A stretch of 34,311 nt of DNA from an uncultured bacterium (GTDB lineage: Bacteria > Patescibacteriota > Gracilibacteria > Absconditabacterales > Absconditicoccaceae), in NCBI GenBank assembly GCA_937872535.1, contig CALMTC010000021.1, forward strand, positions 1-34,311. Reading direction: 5' to 3'. The position numbers were made by a program, and so were the translations under genes. The notes below the pieces were generated by a model that had not been told where the DNA came from, did no database searches, and saw only the letters and a program-made list of their open reading frames with translations. Below are positions 29,791 through 34,311 of the stretch, piece after piece (the first letter of the stretch is position 1; each line of letters begins with the position of its first letter).

Positions 29791-29947
29791 AAAACTAAAC
29801 AGCGGTGGTCTGTAATACGGGATTGCACCGATTCACCCTGTTCTGCAGACAAGGTTACCTCTTTTCCCAATCAATTACATCAAGTCTAGGTGTACACCCA
29901 TCTTGACACTTGGGTTTATCCACAAACCACCTGTGTTTGGCTTCTAT
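29791..29947 (-). ncRNA. Structured non-coding RNA candidate, copy 2
   Basis: The ends are identical to copy 1 and pair as ACAGGTGGTTT / AGACCACCGCTGT. The core is different: TCAAG/CTTGA around the palindrome GGTGTACACC, TGTAAT/ATTACA, GATTG/CAATC, and ACCTTGT/ACAGGGT with a 7-nt loop CTGCAGA. The 70-nt part from TGTAAT to ATTACAG resembles a degraded tRNA: anticodon-like GCA at the right place, T33, 5-bp anticodon stem, and a T-loop-like TGCAATC, but weak D and T stems. It stands between RNA copy 3 and the decayed gene. Confidence 0.6.
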
Positions 29948-29954
29948 TTTTTAA

Positions 29955-30140
29955 AGAACTAATGGTGACGGTCGAGGAGACAAATCCCCATCTTCAGGTT
30001 AATGAAACCTGAGAACCCCTTTGGTCTTGTCTGCGTACACTAGATTTATTTGGGTGCTCCATAAGTTCATGACACTTTTGAGTTTAACTTGGGTCACTAG
30101 CCAACATTCAGACATTGGGAAACCGCTACCATTAATTCTC
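29955..30140 (-). ncRNA. Structured non-coding RNA candidate, copy 3
   Basis: Ends pair as AATGGTAGCGGT / ACCGTCACCATT (11 of 12 positions, one G-T). Inner stems: CAGGTT/AACCTG closing a 5-nt loop, AGACAAG/TTTGTCT and CCCAA/TTGG. Shares AAATAGAAG upstream with copies 1 and 2 but has a different closing stem. No ORF fits. It follows the interrupted gene at 30150-30326 by a few bases, as copy 1 follows the gene at 27780. Confidence 0.55.
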
Positions 30141-30149
30141 TACTTCTAT

Positions 30150-30326
30150 TTAGTTTTTAAGAGCTTCTACTTCTTGTTGTTTGATACCTTCCAATAGTGT
30201 CCTTACTTGTGCTAATTTAATTTTTGAATATTTTATATCTTCTTCTATTCCCATCTCAGAAAGTTCTAGCCACTCAATGAAAGCGTCTTTAAGTCACTGA
30301 TGTGTAAGTTTCTTCATCTCAATCAT
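30150..30326 (-). pseudogene. Small gene interrupted by an in-frame TGA
   Basis: From the shared start cassette the frame reads MIEMKKLTHQ, then TGA (30294-30296), then stays open in the same frame for 47 codons (LKDAFIEWLELSEMGIEEDI... to EVEALKN, TAA). A TGG-to-TGA change would explain it; Trp suits the position in an amphipathic helix. The remaining frame looks well kept, with helix-like spacing, so the change is recent, a sequencing error, or a readthrough site. A restart at Met in LSEMGIEE is also possible. Confidence 0.6.
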
Positions 30327-30334
30327 TTAATAAG

Positions 30335-30856
30335 TTAGTTAACTGGCTTAATTCCTTTCAATCTTTCCTCTACATCTGCCTTATCGTACTCCACCCCACC
30401 TATTCTGATGGTTTCTTTCTCTTCTTCCCCAAACCTAGCCTCACCCTTGTAAATTAACTCTACATCATCATCTATCTGTATATACTTAATTTCTTCCCCT
30501 TTCCATCGCATTCCAAAGAAAGACCCTGCTATTATTTTAAGCTTTCCATATACCCATGCATCTCCATGTACCCATGCATCTCCATATATCTGCGCATTTC
30601 CATATACCAATGCATTTCCATATACCAATGCATTTCCATATACCAATGCATTTCCACATACCCTTGCATTTCCAGATACCTGCGCATTTCCACGCACCCA
30701 TGCATTTCCATCGTGTGACAAGTTTTCTTCCCTCTCTACCCAACCACCTAGTTCACCTTTTTTTACATTGCCAAAACTTACTTCTGCCTTAATCTGAAAG
30801 AGCGTTATTCCCGCCTGTTTTTTTTCATTTCTCGTTAGTGAAAATTTCTTGTTCAT
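30335..30856 (-). CDS. Hexapeptide-repeat (left-handed beta-helix) protein
   Basis: A 173-residue protein. Residues about 1-45 form a start block (LTRNEKKQAGITLFQIKAEV, FGNVKKGELGGWVEREENL) seen in many phage proteins of this type. Residues about 47-105 are nine hexapeptides of the form GNAxVx or GDAxVx (GNALVY three times running), which fold as a left-handed beta-helix. A C-terminal domain (about 106-173; WKGEEIKYIQIDDDVELIY) follows. Such proteins usually trimerise; their role in phages is unknown. The repeats are encoded by 18-bp DNA units, three of them identical. Confidence 0.8.
   Translation of the reverse strand: MNKKFSLTRNEKKQAGITLFQIKAEVSFGNVKKGELGGWVEREENLSHDGNAWVRGNAQVSGNARVCGNALVYGNALVYGNALVYGNAQIYGDAWVHGDAWVYGKLKIIAGSFFGMRWKGEEIKYIQIDDDVELIYKGEARFGEEEKETIRIGGVEYDKADVEERLKGIKPVN
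30543..30704. repeat. Nine 18-bp coding tandem repeats
   Basis: Unit TTTCCATATACCAATGCA (plus-strand sense) and variants, encoding hexapeptides. The three units at 30597-30650 are identical and adjacent, so recent copy gain or loss by slippage is likely; 18 bp keeps frame. Confidence 0.85.
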
Positions 30857-30873
30857 TTTTTGTATTTAATAAG

Positions 30874-31089
30874 TTAGTTAGTTTTTGGTTTAATTAAATA
30901 ATACAAAGTATCGTTAATATCCAACGACCTGCTCCATTCTCCACATCTACACTTATATGGGAAGTTGTGTGAGCCATCGCCTATTAAAAATTCTTTGCAA
31001 TAACTACAATATGGTTTTAGCTCTTGTACTTGTTTGTATGAAAACCTTTGCTTTTTGGTCTCTATTGGTCCTTTCTTCATCTCAATCAT
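30874..31089 (-). CDS. Small zinc-ribbon protein
   Basis: A 71-residue protein starting with the shared cassette (MIEMKKGPIETKKQR). CSYC at about 33-36 and CRCG at about 53-56 would hold zinc. The middle (FLIGDGSHNFPYK) and end (SLDINDTLYYLIKPKTN) are unremarkable. Probably a nucleic-acid or protein-binding early protein; nothing more specific can be said. Confidence 0.7.
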   Translation of the reverse strand: MIEMKKGPIETKKQRFSYKQVQELKPYCSYCKEFLIGDGSHNFPYKCRCGEWSRSLDINDTLYYLIKPKTN

Positions 31090-31097
31090 TTAATAAG

Positions 31098-31418
31098 TTA
31101 GTTGTCTTTTCCTAATTTGAATTTTGTAACTTTTTGGTCTTTGCCAACCTTTAATTTGAATCCTTTCTTTATCGGTATAAGTTTATTATCCTTATAAAGA
31201 AATCCCTCATCTTCTTCCATTTCCCATTCGTTTTCTTCAAGACATTCTTTATATCCCTCTATCTTCCCTTGTGTATAATAATGCCTTATCAGTTCCTCTA
31301 TCCATTGCCATACCTTGTCGTGAATTTCTAAATAACTTCCAGTTCCAAGACCTTCGTAAATACTCGGAAATGTTGTAATAAATTCCTCTCTTTTTTCCGC
31401 TATCTCTTTGTCTGTCAT
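31098..31418 (-). CDS. Unrecognised 106-residue acidic protein
   Basis: Begins MTDKEIAEKREEF (the MTDK start shared by its neighbours), with helical FPSIYEGLGTGSYLEIHDKV and VWQWIEELIRHYYTQGKIEG, an acidic stretch (ECLEENEWEMEEDEG) and a basic C-terminal tail (KKGFKLKVGKDQKVTKFKLG). The ATG overlaps the stop of the preceding gene (ATGA). Function is unknown; such Glu-rich, YxxGK-type proteins are common in early phage regions. Confidence 0.7.
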   Translation of the reverse strand: MTDKEIAEKREEFITTFPSIYEGLGTGSYLEIHDKVWQWIEELIRHYYTQGKIEGYKECLEENEWEMEEDEGFLYKDNKLIPIKKGFKLKVGKDQKVTKFKLGKDN

Positions 31419-31612
31419 AACTGCTTTCTAAAAGAATTAATAAACCTTTCTCTTTTTAATCTCTTCTGGTATCTAGCCCACTTCCTATTTATTTTCATCG
31501 CAGTATACCTAGCGATAATATCTTGTATCCAATCGACAGAACAACACTCAGCTATACTTGGCAATTCGTACTTAAGCAACATCTCTTTATCTTTGTCCGT
31601 CATCTCAAACAT
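31415..31612 (-). CDS. Unrecognised 65-residue protein
   Basis: Begins MFEMTDKDKEMLLKYELPSI at a variant of the shared cassette. Then AECCSVDWIQDIIARYTAMK and a strongly basic end (NRKWARYQKRLKRERFINSF). Helical and probably nucleic-acid-binding because of the Arg/Lys tail. Two adjacent Cys occur but no zinc pair. It ends in ATGA with the next gene. Confidence 0.65.
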   Translation of the reverse strand: MFEMTDKDKEMLLKYELPSIAECCSVDWIQDIIARYTAMKINRKWARYQKRLKRERFINSFRKQL

Positions 31613-31624
31613 CTAATAAGTTAG

Positions 31625-31849
31625 TTAATCCTCTGGTCTCATTCCGAAAGTTCCGTATTCACCTATCAAATCTTCTTCCGTTTTCTTTTCTACCTCATCG
31701 ACTAGCTTCTCTATGAGAAACATAACGTCACTAGAGTCTGCCTCTTTACCATCAATATATATGTGTGAGCAATTTCCATTAGTACCAACTTCTCGGTCTT
31801 GTATTCTTCCCCTTATCGCCTCAAGTTGTTTGTCCGTCATCTCAATCAT
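31625..31849 (-). CDS. Unrecognised 74-residue protein
   Basis: Begins MIEMTDKQLEAIRGRIQDRE at the shared cassette. A beta-like middle (CSHIYIDGKEADSSDVMFLI) precedes an acidic helix (EKLVDEVEKKTEEDLIGEYG). No known motif. Either of the two ATGs could be the start; the second (MTDK...) matches neighbours that start with MTDK directly. Confidence 0.65.
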   Translation of the reverse strand: MIEMTDKQLEAIRGRIQDREVGTNGNCSHIYIDGKEADSSDVMFLIEKLVDEVEKKTEEDLIGEYGTFGMRPED

Positions 31850-31864
31850 TTAATAAGTTAGTTA
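31838..31864 (-). repeat. Repeated start cassette (27 bp)
   Basis: On the minus strand TAACTAACTTATTAAATG followed by ATTGAGATG. Copies: here, 30315-30341 (identical), 31078-31103 (one base short), 31601-31627 (three changes) and a diverged one at 28083-28109. Each contains the upstream gene's TAA stop and two in-frame ATGs of the next gene (MIEM). It looks like a module carried with each small gene. Confidence 0.85.
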
Positions 31865-32040
31865 ACTTCTCTCTTTCGGATAGGATCTTGATTTACCTTC
31901 TTGGTAATATCAAGTGTTGGTACTTTTTTAGTCCCCTTTGCTTGTTCTGTTGGTAATCTCCCTTTATTATTGTCTCGATATTTCTCAATCTCTTTCCAAT
32001 TATGGAATGGGTCTTTTTTTATAGTTTTGGGATAATACAT
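31858..32040 (-). CDS. Unrecognised 60-residue basic protein
   Basis: A Lys/Arg/Asn-rich protein (MYYPKTIKKDPFHNWKEIEK, KGRLPTEQAKGTKKVPTLD, QDPIRKREVN) with little hydrophobic content and probably no stable fold alone. It could bind nucleic acid. It ends at the shared cassette and begins 6 nt after the next gene upstream. Low complexity makes it hard to judge beyond its open frame and tight spacing. Confidence 0.55.
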   Translation of the reverse strand: MYYPKTIKKDPFHNWKEIEKYRDNNKGRLPTEQAKGTKKVPTLDITKKVNQDPIRKREVN

Positions 32041-32046
32041 ATGTTA

Positions 32047-32232
32047 CTAAATCTTATAGCTTAATAGTTTTTCTAGATCTGCCATAAAGCTCTGGATATC
32101 ATCTCCCGAAATCGTTATAAAATATTCGCCATTTATTTCTATGGTAGTGTCAGCAACCTGTCCGTCATAATATTCGCTTATCAATGTGACTTTAGTGTCC
32201 CTTATGAACTTATTAACCTCGTGAATTTTCAT
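32047..32232 (-). CDS. Unrecognised 61-residue protein
   Basis: A short alpha/beta protein: helix MKIHEVNKFIRDTKV, strands TLISEYYDGQVADTTIEING and EYFITISGDDI, helix QSFMADLEKLLSYKI. It has the composition of a compact real domain. No family is recognised. Closely spaced with neighbours on both sides (6 and 10 nt). Confidence 0.6.
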   Translation of the reverse strand: MKIHEVNKFIRDTKVTLISEYYDGQVADTTIEINGEYFITISGDDIQSFMADLEKLLSYKI

Positions 32233-32242
32233 CTTTTATCTT

Positions 32243-32473
32243 TTAATAAATTATATTTGTTTCTAACCAACCCTTGCTTGCACCATACTTTAAAGCTCCA
32301 CAAATAAATACATAAATATTTCCGCCACTCATGTTCAGTACTGTAGCTAATTGGTGAGAAGTAACTGCTCTATGAACCCAAGCATTGGCAAGTTGTACCT
32401 CCTCAAAGGTATACTTCTTGTTATATGAATAAGTGCTTGTTTTAACCTTTTGAGCTTTCTGTATTAAGTTCAT
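32243..32473 (-). CDS. Small HTH-like protein
   Basis: A 76-residue protein. KYTFEEVQLANAWVHRAVTS then HQLATVLNMSGGNIYVFICG suggests a helix-turn-helix (about 39-60), followed by ALKYGASKGWLETNIIY, a possible wing. Winged-helix DNA binding is likely but the match is loose. It overlaps the HNH gene stop by ATGA. Confidence 0.55.
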   Translation of the reverse strand: MNLIQKAQKVKTSTYSYNKKYTFEEVQLANAWVHRAVTSHQLATVLNMSGGNIYVFICGALKYGASKGWLETNIIY

Positions 32474-32931
32474 TTGTTTTCTGATAATAAATTAGGGTTT
32501 TGTCCATGAAGCAACCTATGATGTTCGAAGCAAAGCCAAATTACCTCAAGTGGCTTAGTGTAATCCTTGTGGTGTGCCTCTGCCTTATTTCCACATTCTT
32601 GACAACCTGGTCTCTGAATCTTTTTATCCCTAATATAGTGGTTTAAGTCCCTCCTCGCTTTCATTCTTTCTATTCTTTCATTCTGAGGAAGTCCAGTACC
32701 ATACCTGTGTTGCTCCTCTTTTGGAAGAAGCTCTTTCCTAAACTGAGAATAACAACTCGTAGAACAAAAGTGTCGCTTATATCTTTTCTTTGTGGAAGGC
32801 TTAATAAGTGATACCTTCCCACACATATCACACTCGGACTCAACCCTATTAGAATTAGCTCTACCTATTTTATCTTTCGTTTCCTGACTATGCTTGTGTC
32901 CTTTTTGAAAACCTTTTATACCTTTTGGCAT
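32470..32931 (-). CDS. NUMOD3/HNH endonuclease
   Basis: A 153-residue protein. NUMOD3-type start GFQKGHKHSQETKDKIG (about 7-23), then a zinc knuckle pair (CDMCGK about 34-39; HFCSTSC about 54-60), a basic helix (ERIERMKARRDLNHYI), and an HNH-like core CQECGNKAEAHHKDYTKP / WLCFEHHRLLHG (about 110-143). It resembles free-standing homing nucleases of phages. It lies between a YopX-like gene and a small HTH gene; it is probably selfish. Confidence 0.85.
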   Translation of the reverse strand: MPKGIKGFQKGHKHSQETKDKIGRANSNRVESECDMCGKVSLIKPSTKKRYKRHFCSTSCYSQFRKELLPKEEQHRYGTGLPQNERIERMKARRDLNHYIRDKKIQRPGCQECGNKAEAHHKDYTKPLEVIWLCFEHHRLLHGQNPNLLSENK

Positions 32932-32948
32932 TATGTTTCGTTTACAAA

Positions 32949-33383
32949 TTAAACTCTATCCCCTAGGAGGTGACCATCTTCGTAGATGTTTCCGATTACT
33001 TCGCAATGTTCATAGTCGGCAGACCTAGTTGAAAAAGAATGAAAACCGCTACTTATCCAAGATGATGTTTTAGCCTCTATTCCGAAACCCCCAAATTTAT
33101 TTACAACCTCGCAACTCCCATACTCAGAGTGTTTTAATATATCCCCCTCGTAAATCTCTTTTCCGTTCTTGTCTTTGAGGCCTGTGTATTGCATGAGGAT
33201 AGCATCTTCTCCGTCAATTATTCTCCAAGCTGTTTTTGTGTTTATCATTATAAACTGGACTTCTTTGGGTTTCATCTCAATGCCATCCACGGTTATTGTG
33301 TTTGGATTGCGAAATTGAATGTCATCAACCTGTATCATTTCGCTTGTACCAAAGTCCCAAGCCCTGAATTTTATCTCTCTCAT
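32949..33383 (-). CDS. YopX-family protein
   Basis: A 144-residue protein with the hallmarks of YopX (PF09643): MREIKFRAWDFGTSEM at the start, MQYTGLKDKNGKEIYEGDIL in the middle (about 85-104), and CEVIGNIYEDGHLL near the end. The family forms a ring-like beta-domain protein found widely in phages of Firmicutes and others; function is unknown, probably early. The start agrees exactly with the family's conserved N-terminus. Confidence 0.92.
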   Translation of the reverse strand: MREIKFRAWDFGTSEMIQVDDIQFRNPNTITVDGIEMKPKEVQFIMINTKTAWRIIDGEDAILMQYTGLKDKNGKEIYEGDILKHSEYGSCEVVNKFGGFGIEAKTSSWISSGFHSFSTRSADYEHCEVIGNIYEDGHLLGDRV

Positions 33384-33392
33384 TTGTCTTTG

Positions 33393-33650
33393 TTAATAAT
33401 TAGAGCTGTGCTTGATACAACTTTCGTACCAGTCGAAGTCGTTATTGTAATCGTAACCGTTCTCCAGTAACCACTGTCGTCTGGTTTCTGCTATCTCTTT
33501 ACTGTGATCTTTTTCTGCGTAGATAGCACAAAGTTCTTTTGTTTGCTTTTCAAAGCCCACATTGAGAAACCTGAATACCAGTGAAGCGACTCCAGTAAAT
33601 CCGACAATCGCAATCACTATTAATATTTTGTCCATTTTAGTAATCCTCAT
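33393..33650 (-). CDS. Small membrane-anchored protein
   Basis: An 85-residue protein with one transmembrane helix (about 8-28; ILIVIAIVGFTGVASLVF) and a soluble acidic C-terminal part (EIAETRRQWLLENGYDYNND, FDWYESCIKHSSNY). The topology resembles small phage superinfection or membrane-association proteins, but the sequence is not recognised. It sits 1 nt after the upstream gene's stop and 10 nt before YopX. Confidence 0.65.
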   Translation of the reverse strand: MRITKMDKILIVIAIVGFTGVASLVFRFLNVGFEKQTKELCAIYAEKDHSKEIAETRRQWLLENGYDYNNDFDWYESCIKHSSNY

Positions 33651-34004
33651 TTAGCTTATGGTTAAAATCTCTGTTAATCGTATATACTTCTTTCTAATCT
33701 GTTCTGATAACTCGAATATCTTTTTTTCTTTCTCGCTTCCTTTTTCTTCAAACTTTCCTTTGTCGAAGGTTTCTCGGTAAGACTTTCTTACTTTTGCTAA
33801 TCCAAACTCGGCTTCTAACACTCCGTTCGTATTTTCTTCAAAGTTTAAGTTTAAATCCTTTATATGCTTTTTAACTTTCTTCTCAATCGCTTCTAGCTCT
33901 TTTCTTTTAATAATAATCATCGACAAGGCTTCTGTTATTTCTTTCGGAGTAGATTTCTTTAAATCAATTATTTCTCCTGTCTGCATATTCATTAATTTGT
34001 TCAT
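33651..34004 (-). CDS. Early protein of unknown function, helical
   Basis: A 117-residue protein: MNKLMNMQTGEIIDLKKSTP, then a helix (ITEALSMIIIKRKELEAIEK), a motif VLEAEFGLAKVRKSYRETFD and a charged helix (KEKKIFELSEQIRKKYIRLT). The middle pattern (short strand, 'KVRKSYRETFD') resembles small phage proteins that accompany recombination genes, but no name can be given. It is the second gene after the right edge and is tightly packed. Confidence 0.65.
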   Translation of the reverse strand: MNKLMNMQTGEIIDLKKSTPKEITEALSMIIIKRKELEAIEKKVKKHIKDLNLNFEENTNGVLEAEFGLAKVRKSYRETFDKGKFEEKGSEKEKKIFELSEQIRKKYIRLTEILTIS

Positions 34005-34006
34005 CT

Positions 34007-34311
34007 TTATTCGTTAAAAATTAAACTCATTAATTCCTCGTCTGAAATTTCAACACTTTTTAAGCTTTCTTTCTTCTTTTTCGCTTCATCAATTACGCTT
34101 GTAAACTGTTCTTTTGTTAAAACTTTTCCTGCTTCGGTTATTTCTGGTTTCAACTTTTCTAAGTCTTCTTTGAGGATCACGTTTTTAATTTTAATTCTCA
34201 ATCTTGAAGCTAAAACTTCATCTCCTTTACTAATCTTTTTAATTACTTGCTCGTCTTTTTTCACTTCTTCTTTATTATCTCTGGTGTCTGCGTCTTTTGT
34301 ATCGTCTATTA
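34007..34311 (-). CDS. Unrecognised gene, start beyond the right edge
   Basis: The frame (stop at 34007) is open to the edge; a GTG at 34262-34264 is in frame but 15 more codons (IDDTKDADTRDNKEEV...) precede it, so the true start probably lies outside. Highly charged, helical (VILKEDLEKLKPEITEAGKV, FTSVIDEAKKKKESLKSVEI). No known motif. The part seen is the C-terminal 100 residues or so. It does not join in frame with the cut gene at the left edge. Confidence 0.6.
   Translation of the reverse strand, partial: IDDTKDADTRDNKEEVKKDEQVIKKISKGDEVLASRLRIKIKNVILKEDLEKLKPEITEAGKVLTKEQFTSVIDEAKKKKESLKSVEISDEELMSLIFNE

Noticed and set aside
29961..30000. tRNA-Met from the CAGGT-TTCATTA-ACCTG arm in RNA copy 3
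   Set aside because: Position 37 would be T, and the flanking sequence forms AGACAAG/TTTGTCT instead of acceptor, D and T arms.
30543..30704. CRISPR array
   Set aside because: The repeats are contiguous 18-mers with no spacers and are coding.
30537..30743. Alternative frames over the 18-bp repeats (both strands)
   Set aside because: Repeats of 18 bp stay open in several frames. Only the minus frame with GNAxVx hexapeptides has flanking conserved domains.
1..34311. TGA recoding (Gly or Trp code)
   Set aside because: TGA ends many genes exactly at ATGA junctions, and extending past it soon meets TAA or TAG.
1..34311. Circular genome closing at the window ends
   Set aside because: Joining the minus-strand ERF start at position 1 to the open frame at 34311 is out of frame by one base and would leave ERF without its core domain.

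Overview
The window is most of a tailed-phage genome of the siphovirus type: a dense, AT-rich run of small genes all read from the minus strand, with ATGA stop/start overlaps at many junctions. It holds a complete packaging, head and tail set (TerS, TerL, SPP1-type portal, Mu F-like minor head protein, scaffold, capsid, connectors, tail tube, frameshifted tail chaperones, tape measure, distal tail proteins) followed by lysis genes. No integrase, rRNA or convincing standard tRNA is seen. The ERF recombinase at the left edge and a gene at the right edge are cut off, so the window is a fragment. TGA, TAA and TAG all serve as stops. I could find no Shine-Dalgarno motif at the starts I examined. 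Starts sit behind A/T-rich leaders, yet one textbook TTGACG-N17-TATAAT promoter is present. The host is therefore uncertain; a lineage that makes little use of Shine-Dalgarno sites (Bacteroidota, or some Patescibacteria/CPR) is my best guess.

Layout in transcription order, right to left: (1) 34311-30335, small early genes, many unrecognised, including a YopX-like protein, a NUMOD3/HNH nuclease and a hexapeptide-repeat protein; several begin with the same duplicated 27-bp start cassette. (2) 30326-27137, a nonsense-interrupted gene, three structured non-coding RNA candidates, a ParB-methyltransferase fusion overlapping a PD-(D/E)XK-like nuclease gene, and a decayed gene duplicate. (3) 27110-22748, a small XRE regulator and then a tightly coupled sugar operon: WbpM/CapD-type UDP-sugar 4,6-dehydratase, extended SDR, SAM methyltransferase, tiny membrane peptide, ParB-like protein and GT4 glycosyltransferase. 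(4) 22751-13423, a second ParB-methyltransferase, an HNH nuclease carrying that methyltransferase's C-terminal tail, then packaging and head genes. (5) 13359-5099, the tail. (6) 5077-1947, lysis and unknown genes. (7) 1910-1335, three terminator-like hairpins and a roughly 370-nt non-coding block that can form two H-type pseudoknots. (8) 1329-1, NinG-like nuclease, the consensus promoter, small genes and the start of ERF.

The genes fit a phage that packages with an SPP1/PBSX-like motor and builds a long non-contractile tail. It lyses with an M23 endopeptidase plus several small membrane proteins, and it modifies DNA with two methyltransferases. It also carries a compact pathway that could make and transfer a 6-deoxy amino sugar, for virion decoration or host-surface remodelling. 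The least explained parts are the non-coding RNAs, above all the pair at 27591-27765 and 29791-29947, whose ends are identical and whose cores are unrelated.
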